A DNA stretch of 64,000 nucleotides. It comes from Micropterix aruncella (Eukaryota > Arthropoda > Insecta > Lepidoptera > Micropterigidae). A program made the position numbers and the translations under genes. The DNA is taken from assembly GCA_944548615.1 (NCBI GenBank), contig OX155955.1:1149288-1213287 (forward strand). The letters are read 5' to 3'. Positions 34,770 through 54,842 of this stretch are shown here, one piece after another (position 1 is the first letter of the stretch; every line of letters begins with the position of its first letter). The notes below the pieces were generated by a model, which had not been told where the DNA came from, made no database searches, and saw nothing but the letters and a program-made list of their open reading frames with translations.

Positions 34770-34805
34770 GAATGATTTCACCATACGACCACATGCTTTT
34801 ATATA
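34770..34805 (-). promoter_or_regulatory. core promoter of gene C (TATA + Inr)
   Basis: TATATAAAA (34805-34797) lies about 31 bp before the initiator TCATTC (34775-34770). The sequence from TATA to ATG is almost identical to gene D. Confidence 0.75.
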
Positions 34806-35446
34806 CCAATTCATTTTCAGGAAATTTGCATAATTGTTTCCAAATTTGACGTTGTCACTCTTATGTAAAGAGAAAAACAAACACCTGACATTGCAATAAT
34901 TAACATAGAAGGAAATTCGATGATATACTAATTACATGCATATTATTTACAGACAATAATTTTCGATTTTATAGTAGCTGGACACCGAGGTTTCACCCGC
35001 CGTTTAATTCAAAAGTAATGGTTTTATTTATAGATTATTTTGAGAGCTTAAGGTACGGCATAGACAATATTTTTATTCATATTTTCATGTACAATATACT
35101 GGTTTCCTCGACACCCTGATCTAGATAACGCATGAACAGTTCGGTTCTTCTTGGTAATGCTCGGTTCTCGTCGAATAGGCCGCCCCCGACTCAACGCGTC
35201 ATATACCCCGCCCGCGCGATTACTTCGCCTTCGCTTAGTGTTCTTTTTATCGGCTCCTAAGCGTCGTAAAATGGTATTAAATAGTTTAAAACTTTCTTTA
35301 TAAATTAGGCTGTAGAGTTTTTAATGCGACTGGTAGTTTCAGAGATTATCGCGTTTAAACAAACAAACTTTTCAGTTTTATTTTTAGTATAGATATAGAT
35401 GTTGCGATAATATAGCATTATTTACGGATTACTAGTATGTACATAT
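34806..35446. other. upstream flank of gene C
   Basis: Proximal part matches the gene D upstream flank. 35,400-35,455 (GATAATATAG-ATTATTTACG) matches 46,005-46,060. A GC-richer patch at 35,100-35,240 has no frame. Confidence 0.5.
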
Positions 35447-36620
35447 TCATTCGTACTGCCGTAGTGATTCAAATGATCTACAAGCCCGCGTAGACTTCCA
35501 CAAAAAGTTCCTTACTGGAATCAGCCAGAATGGCACTGGTCTGGGGTATGGCAGTACAACCACGACGTGGACTTGAAGAAGTCTCTTTTGCGGGGAGATT
35601 ACGACAGCAACAGTATAGCTCATGCTATTGGCCTTCAATGACAGAATGATTGGACAACAATTGGGGTCTTATGCATTCCGCCTCCAATGCACTGGAAGGT
35701 AATGCTCTATGACTGGACGCCAGAGATGTTAAAATTTTATTTGAATGCCTTTCAGCATACACTTCCAGACCCCAGTAACCTCGCTCGTTGGAGCTTTGCC
35801 GAGCATAGTTCTTGTACCCTCTGTAGCAATACATACCCCTTGCACAGCTAGACACATTCTAGCTGGCTGCAACGTGGCCTTAGATCAAGGACGGTACACT
35901 TACCGCCATGACAAAGTTCTCGCTGTTATTCGCGAGGTAATTAGTCTCTCAGTGGCTTGTGCCAACAAGGGTTTGACAGTATCCTCCAAACCCCCAATAC
36001 AGTTTGTGCGGGATGGTTCTAAAGGCAAAAAACATTAACTTAAAAAACATTTCTCAATAATTGAGAAAGCTACAGATTGGATTCTGGAGGTTGATTTGGT
36101 CTCTAAGCAGTATAAATTCCCTGAAAGTCTCGGATGCACAGCCCTCCGTCCAGTTATATAACTCTTTACTCTCTATCTCGGAAGATGGCCCTTATTGTAG
36201 AATTAACTGTTTCATGGGAATCAAATATCCCGAAAGACCACGAGTACAAATTAAATAAATACCATGATCTTGCAAATGCCGTAACCCGGAACGGCTTCAC
36301 TATTCACCTTCACGCGGTGGAAGTTGGCGCTCGTGGCCTGCCAGCTAAATCTCTATTTCACCTCTTTAAAGATCCTGGCCTTTCCAGAAAAATAATCAAA
36401 TCTTTCTTAGAAAAATTATCTAAAACTGCGATGTGCGCATCTCAAATTCTATGGCTTCGAAGGAGGAGTGAATGGGTGGTAAGGTGTACGCTCACATGTG
36501 GCAAGACAGCTGTCCTAAACCTACCACAGCCGGTTCGTAAGTCCGGAATCCACTGCTCACCCCCCAGAAGTGTAAAAAAGAGTATTATGATGGGCCCGAC
36601 TCCGGTCGGTGAATTCCATG
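35447..36620 (+). pseudogene. LINE-like C-terminal remnant
   Basis: Frames read CTLCSNTYPLHS, HILAGCNVALDQGRYTYRHD, KVLAVI, then LIVELTVSWESNIPKDHEYK, then VEVGARGLPAKSL. This matches the CxxC...H-ILxGC...GRYxxRHDxVL and VELTVPxE...KYxxL...VEVGxRG tail found in some invertebrate LINEs. Several frameshifts. Confidence 0.6.
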
Positions 36621-36689
36621 GCAGCTCTGTTTGTATTTATTTATTTATTATCATATTTGTGTTACATATGACTATTATTCTCTTAAAAA

Positions 36690-37005
36690 AAACAAAAAGT
36701 ACTTTTCTAATGAAATGTACTTTCTATCTCGATGCGATAATACTTGATATTAGGCAACTGTATTGTTTAAAAATTGCAATCGCGCGCAAGCAGTAACATC
36801 GTTCCCAGCTAAGAACACAAGATCGGCGCATGTACAACAATATATAGTACCCAGGAGATTTACATCGTTTGGACAAGATCATATCATTACACTCCGCGTC
36901 AATCTTCTTGAGCTCTCGACCACAGTCTCAAAAATGCTTACACAGATGAAACACAAGCTCGTCAAAACTGCACATGAGAAAGAAAATCAAATGGCCTCGT
37001 GCTAG
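36690..37005 (+). pseudogene. CR1/Daphne-like LINE tail
   Basis: DAIILDIRQLYCLKIAI, then NTRSAHVQQYIVPRRFTSF: the LDIRQL...TR... signature of this LINE tail in decayed form. Confidence 0.5.
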
Positions 37006-38173
37006 AGTAGAGCTGCTATATGTAACGAACTTCGCCGGCTTCCTTAAAACCAACGCATGTACAGCCAACGACAGAATATTAGATATCGTCATGATGAATT
37101 GAAAATTAATATTGATGTATGAAAAAGTTATATCGAAGTCGAACTCACGATCACAACCCAGACGACGAAGATAAAATACAACACAAAACGTATTTATTTG
37201 TTACTCTTCTGATTGTACCGCTAAACGACAGGCCGCTGAGACAATCGCGTATATACTGAAAAATTATCACAGCCGAATTCAACTCAACACTAAACGAATT
37301 TATTAGTTATGTACTCGTCTGACTGTACCGTTAAACGGCTGGCTTCGACAAGAATCATTACAGTCACGCGTAAACTCAACCTCTCTCCGTCATTCTCACA
37401 GGTATAAAATATGCCTATCCCTTTTTTGGTTTCAGTGCATTGGTGTTCAATAAATGCAATACGTGTAACCTGAGCATGTAGTTGTAGAGCTCGAGAAGTA
37501 TGAATCTATCTGTACCTTGCTATGAGAATAATGAATATTTTAAAATCCCTGAGATATTTCAGGATTGACATAGGTAGTTCTCAAAAAAAACTCATTCAGT
37601 GGTTAATTAGTAAATAAAGAACGGAAACTGAAAGTATTCTCATGACATTTCAAAAATTGCAACACATTTACAAACACACAAATTTACACACACAGTCACA
37701 TCTCTAAAAATATAAATTGACTATATGTAAACCAGAGTGAATTCAGGTTTCTGTTTTTATAACATAATATTTTGTAATTAAATTTATATTATAATTATTT
37801 ACTACTATTTTAATTATTTTATGATTATTTTGTTATTTTTTAGATTAGTTTTATTTTTTTTTATTCAATTCAATAATATCATTAAAATTCATTCAATAAT
37901 ATCATAAAAAATTACGTTTTCGTTGGAACAGCCACTGCACTGCACACGCAAAATCATTGTGTAAAATTAATATCTAAATATTTTATTGTATATAAGTAAA
38001 TAAATAAATATTATAATATACATTACAAAATATAACATTCTTCCCACGTGATTTTCACCCAATACAAATCCCTAAATCAATAACAAAAATTAAATGGGAT
38101 GCGCATGTAAACGATGGGATGCGCATGTGGCGACTAATGTAAGGAGACTTATATATGCGAGTTAATTCGGAAC
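37006..38173. other. intergenic with a diverged tandem duplication
   Basis: Two ~55-bp segments at about 37,170-37,230 and 37,290-37,345 share GTATTTATT-GTTA and CTGA-TGTACCG-TAAACG. The remainder is AT-rich, and 38,040-38,090 resembles 46,085-46,140. Confidence 0.4.
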
Positions 38174-39013
38174 GTGTTAGATATAAAATTCCTTAAAAAT
38201 GTCCACGATGCCCTAGCAAATAGTTTAATTTCATACGGTATTCTAGGTCAGAGAGTGTTTACACGTACTGTTCTAAATCCGCTTATGACAGCGCAGATGG
38301 CACTTCTTCGGGTTATTGCCAATAAGCCCCGAAGGTACTCCTCAAACGACCTTTTCGCAGAGCTAAAAGTATTAGACATCAGGCAGCATAATATGCAAAC
38401 ACCGTCTTTCTTAACTACCTAAAAAGTAAAGATATCCACGTTAAAACTGAGCATAAAATTACAACGAGGAGCGCCACAACCTGTAAACACATTGTACGGA
38501 AAACCCGAACATCCTTCGCCCAAAGACACTTTGGCTTTATATGGCCCACAATCTAAAAGAATCTATAAAAACATGCCGAATTATTAAGTCAATACAATAA
38601 AAAATTAAAATTACACAAATGTTAGAAATGAGGTTGAATGTGTCATATTTTAAAATAAAGGTCTGCATTATTATTATTGTAATACATTGTAATACATTTT
38701 ATAATTTTTATATTATTTATTTATTCGTTCTATAAACATCTTAGACGACATATTATATTCATTTTTATTTCCATGATCATGCTATATCGATAGTTTTAAA
38801 TAAAATGAAAATTTTAATTTGAATATACATATCTGTGTTATATTTTATCACATTTGATAGGATTCATTTTAATACTAAGTGCATATGAATCAATCATAGC
38901 CATACATAGCGTCTTCCTTGGTACAGATTATGGCCTAGTTAGGCAGATTCTGCAATTAATACAATGTAAATTGATATTTCTGAATCAATAAAATTATTAT
39001 TATTAACAATATT
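38174..39013 (+). pseudogene. CR1/Daphne-like LINE 3' end with (ATT)n tail
   Basis: The coding tail reads NSLISYGILGQRVFTRTVLN, VIANKPRRYSSNDLFAELKV, LDIRQ. A 3' UTR with GGCCTAGTTAGGC follows, ending AATAAAATTATTATTATTA at about 39,005. Confidence 0.65.
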
Positions 39014-39021
39014 ATTATTAT

Positions 39022-39120
39022 AACATAGTGACATGCTCGATCTACATGCTTAGAAAAAGTGAAAAGCAAAAGGCACTTCCGATGGTGGAATTATATAATA
39101 TGAAGAGGTAGCCGAAGACT
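39022..39120. repeat. duplicated non-coding block alpha, gene C unit
   Basis: GACATGCTCGATCTACATG and AGCAAAAGGCACTTCCGATG match 46,150-46,255 in order. Confidence 0.75.
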
Positions 39121-39259
39121 CGTGGTTGCAAGAGTGCGATTCTTATCTACTTTCTAAATATTTGTAACTTCTCAGAAGTGCACCTAACAGTATATCAGGT
39201 TGTAAAAAACCATTAACGCGGGTAAAAACACATTTCGCTTAAAATCTTTTAGACATGCA

Positions 39260-41175
39260 AAAATCATCGTTAGTTCGATTTAGATTAGTTTGACGATATA
39301 CTACGACGACTTCAAAAGATATACTATGACGAGTCGCTTCAACGTTACAACGAGACAACGATTAGGGCGTTGGATAGAACGAAGTCAAGGTTTGGTGGCA
39401 AGAACTGTTACTGTGAGACGTCCTACTATCCAGACAAAATACTGTCACTATCTGTAGACTTGTGGCTTCGTACCGAGACGAGGCTCTGGTTAGTGACCAG
39501 AGAATTCACAGAGACGACCGCACTCCGCAATCGCCACCCAGTCGGAGTTGAAGTTAGACAACTTTTGAAAGAGAATCGAGGAGGGAATGTGAGTGCACTA
39601 CACGAAGACGGCTTAGAGATGTTTGCCTGACGACATATATGCCAGCATCTTATCAGGGTTCATCGGGCTATCCGATGGCGGTTTGCGAGGGAACACGTGA
39701 ACTAAACATCGGTGCAGTGGAAAGCGGTACTGATCACCGACGAAAGCAGAATGTCTCGCCATGGTTCCGACGATCGTAAGCATGTGCAGCAACGACCATG
39801 AGACAGATACTCGTAATATATCACATCAGAGAGAAGGCCTCATGGAGGAGGCTCCGTTATGGTCTGGGCGAGTTTTCTTGCTACTCAAAATCCGAGTTGG
39901 TTTTTATAAAAAAAAAACGCACTTTAACCTTAAAGATGGGTTATTGAAAAACAAATCGTCCATTTTGCGGTTTTTTTGGAAATTCCTGCTCTTGCAAGAT
40001 AATGCTCTCTCTCACGGTCGGTGTGCAAGCAACAGGATGGCCCAGCATGAGCCCTGATTTAACCCTTCGAGTAGCGGCATAATTTCATGGCAGACTGCGG
40101 CAATTTATTGCAATTTCTTGCAATATCGCCGCGCTCGACAAAAAGTACTATAACCATGGAACTACTATAGCGATCATAAAAAGAATAACTGTGCAATGAT
40201 CGCATTGAAATTTCGTATATAGAATATTGAAATCACATTTTGTAAAACAATTAGATAATTATGATAAAATATGAGAAATTCGAAAAAGTGAAAACAACTT
40301 AGCTTTTCTAACTTGTATTTGTCTTACGGAAGAATACTGAACCCTATTTAGAAATTGTAAATACTATCGTGATCTTTATTAGATTATCTATCAAAGGTAA
40401 TATTTCGTATTGCTTATTGACTTACAAAAATATTTAGATATTAGCTCAAAAAAACCAATAAAAATTTTGATGATTTCTCGAAAAAAAAAAATGATGATGT
40501 TTGACAATGCAATTTTACCAGAAATGTCCGCGAAATGACGCGCGAATTTATTCTAGTGGCCTTCTATGTAGGTATCAATTGTAATATTGAGATATTTGGC
40601 ATGGATTTTAGGATGCGTTCGAATTAGAAAATAATATTACTGTGGGCTCCGGGAGCAAGCCGCCAATATTGGTCGTTACGTAGTCAACGGTGTTCTGATT
40701 TGCAACCAAATTTGGTCGTTACGTAGCCGACTTAAAAAGACTAGTGAGAAGTCGACGGTTTGCTCTATTCAACGTCCACGAGCTGAAAGCGGCTTTACTC
40801 GAAGAATAGGATGGAATTTCACTTTTTTTCCTAATCTATGTAGTAAAGATTTTTAAATATCGTTGTTAAGCCGTGACAAAAAGGATAGGGAGAAATAACT
40901 CCATATAACTACAATAAATTATAAGGTATTGTGTTTTTTTATTTGATTTTTGCTTTAATTTACTTGATACATTGAAATTTTCAATTTTGGCAAAAACTGC
41001 GTTTCTTAACGTCTTTCAGAATAACTAATTAACAACTGCTAATCCTTGGTATTTTTTCTTAGCATAAGCTATTTTACAATAAATGGCATTATCAAAAATA
41101 TTATATAATCTGTTTTGATTAAATTATTTCCAATCAGAATTTGGCAGGTGGCCCGTTTTTTTGGTAGGCAACACA
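39260..41175 (+). pseudogene. Tc1-like transposon with broken transposase
   Basis: Plus-strand frames give RWRFAREHVN, TSVQWKAVLITDESRMSRHG, GGGSVMVWASF and LLLQDNALSHGR. These are the consecutive DDE-domain blocks of Tc1 transposases, with frameshifts and stops throughout. An unrelated repeat (about 40,060-40,620) interrupts it. The right inverted repeat ends at GGCAGGTGGCCCG-TTTTTTGGTAG (about 41,145-41,172) and is shared with the arms at 51,990-52,608 and 58,636-59,275. Confidence 0.7.
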
Positions 41176-42133
41176 GCTTGGCAGGTTTAATATTCAGAAA
41201 AAGACTGTAATTTCTGCAATTGCATACGCACGTATGCCAAAATTATGAAGGTCATAGGATAACGCGACAACACATGTCATTAAAGACAATATGTATTTAG
41301 TTAGTTAAATTTAAGGATAATACCAAGTCATCTACTGGAGACCGTAATGTCAATAATGAATTTTAATACCCAATTTGAATACAAGTGGTTTGCAAAGCTG
41401 TGAACGCAAAAGTATATAATATTTAGCAGAGGCTAACAAAAAACAACAGCTAAGATAATTATTCATTTGATTTATGATTAAGCTTTCTGCTGCTAATACC
41501 CAAGCGATTCATCAGAGGAATAGATGTTGTGTCTTGGATACAAAAGGAGAATCAGTCACTGAGAAACAAGGAGATTATATTAAATGAGATTAAAGGATAC
41601 TCTAAAAAATCGGTTGTGTCATCCTAAGAATTTCCCGGCAAGTAGCCCAGGACTGATTTCTTCTGAATTTAAATTTCATATTTAAAATCGATGAGCGCCC
41701 TCTCTTGGCCGGCGGTCGGACCCGGTTGGGTCTCATTGCGACGCCTCAGGCAGCGCGGTTAGTTTCATGGCTAGGCTCGGGCGGTTCGGCTATAATGCGA
41801 GAATAAAATTTATGGCAAAATTTAAATATTTTTAGTGCAGCTTTCATATGAAGACTACAAACAAAAACGGAGGATGGTATTTTTTTTGGTGAATTGAGTT
41901 AATAATACTCGAAAGCCCGACACTTATACTATCAAATCATCTATTTGGATAGGAAAGAAACGGGCCCCGTCATAAAGATATAGAGGTTTGTAATTACAAT
42001 TATTTCTCTCTTATGACCTGTTCTTTTGACATGCCTCTTTATTCCTGTAAAAAATAAATGTAGTCAAGGTTTTTTTTCCTTTATTTAAACAAATATGTCA
42101 CTTTCCATTTTTAAATATTTAATAAAAACATAT
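41176..42133. repeat. duplicated non-coding segment, gene C unit
   Basis: Almost the whole stretch is repeated at 59,285-60,208 in direct orientation, including blocks beta and gamma and GGACCCGGTTGGGTC. Non-coding; part of the gene-plus-flank unit. Confidence 0.8.
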
Positions 42134-42149
42134 TGCCCTTGGATATTTG

Positions 42150-42815
42150 GATCACTTGGATAGGGTCGGCCAAACGCACAGGTCAACATCTGTCCGGCGG
42201 CCTCCACGCAGAAGTGAGAGCCAGAATAGGACGCTGGCCTGCGGGCCAGTCTCCTCTAGGAGTCAACCGTCGGGTGCTCCAGGTCAGTTTGCTAACCGTG
42301 CGGCATCAGCCAATCGAATGTGCAATCCGACTAACAGCCGGGGGAGTCTGGAAACAGTAATATTTCTTATAGATCGGGGATGGCTGTTAACCTTATGGCA
42401 ACTGCTCTTGAAACGACCATTCGGCCACCCGATCTCGGGTGAATAAGCCGGTAAAAGGATGCTGTGATCCGCGATAGATTCGGTGTACACCGTATCACCG
42501 CTTTATAAGGAAGATGATTGCGCAAGCGACCTCGATCCTGTAACCAGTCGGGAGGCAGGAGGTATCCTGAAGGTTAATATCAAGCGGAGATATTCTTCCA
42601 AACTGGTATATAGGGGGCTAGACTGTCCGCTGGGTACCTTTCCCGGTGCCTCGCCGTAAGGCGTTGGCCTCTGACGGGCAGGTGGCGTAACTAGACAGTG
42701 GATTGTTTTTCGTCCCAAGTCTTCTGCGCTTACCTTACGGGAGACAAAACGATCCAATATCGTTAAAACTTCCTGAGGTGACGGGTTCGCCCGTTGTAGT
42801 TGACAGATCTAGTTG
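42150..42815. repeat. GC-rich repeat unit, copy 3
   Basis: Shares all landmarks with 4,811-5,546, including CTAACAGCCGGGGGAGTCTGG at 42,331 and the closing box GGTGACGGGTTCGCCCGTTG at 42,777. Here the site occupied by the R1-clade LINE in copy 2 is empty. Confidence 0.8.
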
Positions 42816-43199
42816 TTCTTTCCAATTATAAACAATTCAAAGAGACTGTAGCGCATACATTTGACGGCAAATCCAGTCTGCTAAACAATTTTAAAAGAAA
42901 TACTGCGTAATTATAATAAACCTAATTTTTCAATAGTTTCGCCGATAATTGGCCATATTCGCTTGCTTATTTGCGTAATTTTCTATTCTTGATTATACAT
43001 AAACTAGTGCACTTGCAAGACATATGTAAGTTTATGTAGATACGTTCGTCCACATGCTTTTCATCTTTCGTATTTATGTACTTGCTCATGGACACTTTCC
43101 CGCATAATCACGAATTCGAATACGCATCTCTATAGATGTCAGTATATAATGGTTATACATTTATCCCCTTTGGTATCGCAAACTATAGTAAATATATAC
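42816..43199. other. intergenic
   Basis: AT-rich; nothing recognised. Confidence 0.35.
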
Positions 43200-43509
43200 G
43201 TTAGCTTTACAAGTTTGCCTGTGTATATTTTAATCCGGCGGTTTAACTCTGGCTTGATAAATGTCAAGTCAGTGAATCATAGAGGAGCCTTGCATGTCAA
43301 TATTTCAACAAATTTATTTTGTTTATTTTCTTTTTTGCGAATGTTTCTGTTCGCATTGTGCATTTCAATAACGAATTTGTAAATATGTGTATCAATAAAA
43401 GAGTTATTAGGATGCAGTGAATTATATATTTTTAAAAAATCAAAACATTTTTAAAATCATTTCTTTCTTTGTCGGTTGTATTTGTTGGAATAATTTATTT
43501 TCCTGGAAT

Positions 43510-44534
43510 TTAGGATGTTGTGCCAGAAACGCACTTCTTGACGGTTTCTTTCACGTCTTTGAATCCAATTTCAATGGTGCTGAGTGAATTGTTGAGGCAG
43601 GAGGTGAGAGGAGTCAGGAGACCTCCCACGCCGCTAGTAAGGTTTTGTGCACTCGAGGTCACACTTTCTAGCACTGTGCTAAGAGCGGTTTTAAGTAGGT
43701 TGGGCAGCAACTGCAATTAGAGATTAAACGAGAATTTATCAAAAAGAAGATACAAACTCATTCGTGACACAATCGTGAGTTCAGTTACCAATTAGGCGGT
43801 ACTTACAGCTATGGTGCAATGGAGCGAATCCATGAGACCTTGTGTTTTACAACTTTTGATGTCCTTGACCGCTTTGCTGAGGGTGTTTTGGGAAAGCTTG
43901 AGGGGTCCCAAGACTCCTTCAACCAATTTCTACACACCGGTCGTCAAAGAGTCAACGCAAACGCCGAGCTCCCCGCCCAACGTTTTGACCAGACCCACCA
44001 GAGCTTTCGTCGCGTCGCCGACACACTTGGAGGAACCTGCTCCCAGGCTGAAAATCTCAGAACTGATCGAGGACAGCTTGACTAAAACCGGATTCAGGAC
44101 AGTCTTCAGCAAGCCGGTCACCTTTTCCAACGACTTGGTAATAAATGCTTTTTTAGCTTCCAGAACTTTCCTGATTCCATCGATGATGAACTTGGCCGAT
44201 GATTTTAGTACAGAGACTAACTTTGAGTCGGGTATCGCTTCTAACATATCTGTCAAGAGAGCGAGTATCTTGTCTGTTTCTTCAAGAACCGGTTCCAATA
44301 GTTTGACCAAAGTTTTTGTCAGGGGGTTAATGAGAGTGTCCACGACGCCGTCTATTGCTTCTTGAACCTCTGTTTTTACTTCTGTACCGGCATCGTTACA
44401 ATAGACCGCCTGGAAATAATATTTTTTTAAAAATAACCAAACCAATTAAACAAAACTATAGTAAATTATTACTAAAAACACATTAAACTCACCCCGCATA
44501 GGAATGCCGCCAAAACGAAAAAGATAGCCCTCAT
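43510..44534 (-). pseudogene. gene D: paralogue of gene C with in-frame TAG
   Basis: Exon 1 is 44534-44493 (MRAIFFVLAAFLCG, identical to C, donor GTGAGT). Exon 2 is 44409-43807 (201 codons, AVYCNDAGTEVK...). Exon 3 is 43710-43510 (LLPNLLKTALSTVLE... KKCVSGTTS). Splice sites, promoter and AATAAA (43499-43494) are all intact, and length would be 281 residues. However codon 160 of exon 2 (43932-43930) is TAG, after VDSLTTGV, where C has Glu (LTKTKEVV). The remaining frame (KLVEGVLGPL... SCKTQG...) stays open and conserved. Thus D is either a very recent pseudogene, a null allele, a readthrough case or a base error. A truncated product would lack the last four family cysteines. Confidence 0.8.
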
Positions 44535-44562
44535 TATGTTACTGCTGGAGTACCGTGAGTGG

Positions 44563-44598
44563 GAATGATTTCACCATACGACCACATGCCTTTATATA
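44563..44598 (-). promoter_or_regulatory. core promoter of gene D (TATA + Inr)
   Basis: TATATAAAG (44598-44590) lies about 31 bp before TCATTC (44568-44563), as in gene C. Confidence 0.75.
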
Positions 44599-44789
44599 CC
44601 AATTCGTTTTCAGAAAATTTGCATATATATTTCCAAATTTGGCGTTATCACTCTTAATATAAAGAGAAAAAAATGCGCCTGACATTGCAATAATTACAAT
44701 AGAAGAAAATTCGATTTTACCCGTAGATATATTTAACACATGCATATTATTTACCTACAATCATTTTCGATTTTATTCATTTATTTCAC

Positions 44790-45310
44790 GATTTATTTAT
44801 TAATTTATTTATTTATTCGCTTTTTACGTATCAACATTACAGTAAAACCAAGGCATTGAAAAGCAACATTAATAAAAATATCACCGTAATGATACAAATA
44901 GAATGACACTTAGAATACCAGCTATCATATAGAAATAAATCATTAATAGCCTGCAAATTAAAAGAGTGCGGGTTGGCATTAAAAATATAAAAATCTGGTG
45001 ATATCGAGTGAATTTCATTTAAGTGCCGCCAAGCACGCGCTAAAAAGTTCCACCTCGTAAGATGGTGCGAACGGCCCCGCGAAAAGATGGTGCGATCGAG
45101 CACGAAGATAATTATTTAGTACGAAAAGATTCACCTTGGCAGGTAAGCTAGGGTTATCACTTTTACCATGAATTAGATTCAAATCATAGGATATGGTCAA
45201 CATTTCTCTTCTGAGACAGAAAGATTTATAACCAACAATGCATGTGATAAATGCAGTCGGATACAAAAGTGGATAATATCCATACAGCTAGAAGAACAAA
45301 AATCTCAAAA
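44790..45310 (-). pseudogene. CR1-like LINE C-terminal fragment
   Basis: The frame reads CLRREMLTISYDLNLIHGKS, DNPSLPAKVNLFV. This fits the RRxxLTLxxLYNLI-G-DxPxLLxxINFxVP tail of CR1-group RTs. Confidence 0.6.
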
Positions 45311-45499
45311 AATACTTCTGTAGCTTTTCCAGCATGAGGGTATATTTATTTATTTATTTTTGTTAAAAACATACAGGATAAAAAAAATACGTATAAACAT
45401 AATATATACCAGTAGTAAAGCCAATTATGTTTTAAATTATTTGCTATATAAGGATTACAAAATATGCTAAACAATACAATACAAAGAAAACCAAAAAGA

Positions 45500-45870
45500 A
45501 TTTAAAAGTAACAGTTAAAATCGCTATGTGCGAGTGTATGGATGTTGGTGTGTGTTTGTGTGATGGAGAGCGTGTATGTGTGGGTGTGTGTATGTGTGTG
45601 TGTGTTTGTATGTGTGTTTGGGTGTGTGTATCTGTAGTGCGAATGTGCTTGTGAGTGCTTGTGCATGCTAATTAAATCCGATGTGATAATCAGCTTTTCA
45701 CGTACCTCCTTAACAAAGGATCGACTATGCTGATGGTTAAATATGTCAATATCGTTAAAGCATACATTGTATGCATGCATAAAGCGCGGCAATAACGAAT
45801 TGGACCCATAGTTAGTGTTGAACCTTGGTACGTAAAAAGTTGAGTGAGCACGTGCGAGTCGGGAAGGCAT
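45500..45870 (-). pseudogene. second LINE C-terminal fragment plus (TG)n
   Basis: HSTFYVPRFNTNYGSNSLLP, RFMHAYN matches the F-TNYGxNSPLxRxLRxxN end of the same LINE group. It is followed by a degenerate TG microsatellite at about 45,540-45,650 that probably grew in the 3' UTR. Confidence 0.55.
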
Positions 45871-46004
45871 ACGAGCGCCTTCCCTACTCAGGAGGTACGG
45901 GTATCTTCATGAGGATTCCAAATAGCTGCATTCGTTTCCATGCGACTTCCAACAATCGAGTTGTACAACGTGCGCATAACCCGAATATTATTAAAGTGTT
46001 TGGA

Positions 46005-46260
46005 TAATATAGCGATAATATAGTATTATTTACGTATTGTTAGTACATATTATGTACAAATTATTAAATTAATGAATAAATATGAACATAATTCCCATAT
46101 GATTTCCATCCAATATAAATCTCTAAATCATTAACAAATGTCACATAAAGACATGCTCGATCTACATGTTAAGAACAAGTGACTAGCAAAAGGCACTTCC
46201 GATGAGGGTGGAATTATTAGGCAGCCGGAGGGTGATATTAATAGGCAGCCGAAGGCCCAA
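46005..46260. repeat. duplicated non-coding blocks, gene D unit
   Basis: Segments matching 35,400-35,455, 38,040-38,090 and 39,022-39,120 lie here contiguously in that order. In the gene C unit they are separated by LINE insertions. Confidence 0.7.
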
Positions 46261-50573
<4,313 letters not shown>

Positions 50574-50587
50574 TATATATATATATA

Positions 50588-50635
50588 GATAGTTTTGTGT
50601 ATATATTCTAAAAAGAATATATACACAAAACTATC
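50588..50635. repeat. palindrome, 22-bp arms
   Basis: GATAGTTTTGTGTATATATT... and its exact reverse complement around AAAA. The arm is the end sequence of the 557-bp unit. Confidence 0.95.
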
Positions 50636-50643
50636 AAATATTT

Positions 50644-52819
<2,176 letters not shown>

Positions 52820-52844
52820 TTTGATTGTAAATGTGTAAATTATT

Positions 52845-53493
<649 letters not shown>

Positions 53494-53514
53494 ACATATA
53501 TACATATATATATA

Positions 53515-54572
<1,058 letters not shown>

Positions 54573-54810
54573 CTCGCATTGTTGTGTTGCCGCTGTGTGA
54601 GGCCATTTTAATCGGATTCTAGTGCCACAGCAGGAAGCACCAGCAAACACTGAGGGAGGAGAAGAAGAAGGCGTGGAGTCACTCCTGGTCACCACAGACC
54701 AGATAAGTGCCCTTTCATTATTTTATCATTTCATTTATTTAGTGATAAACATAATTTCAATTTGAAAAAATAATAATTTACACATTTACAATCAAATATT
54801 AAAATATTAC
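54573..54810 (+). repeat. PLE direct terminal repeat, left (5'-truncated)
   Basis: CTCGCATTGTTGTGTTGCCG through AATAATAATTTACACATTT, matching 58,087-58,312. Confidence 0.9.
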
Positions 54811-54842
54811 CTAATTTTAATTATGTTGCAATCACATCCATT

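Noticed and set aside
40060..40620. A named MITE inside the Tc1-like pseudogene
   Set aside because: A repeat is present (shared with 24,760-24,860) but its ends and target duplication could not be fixed.
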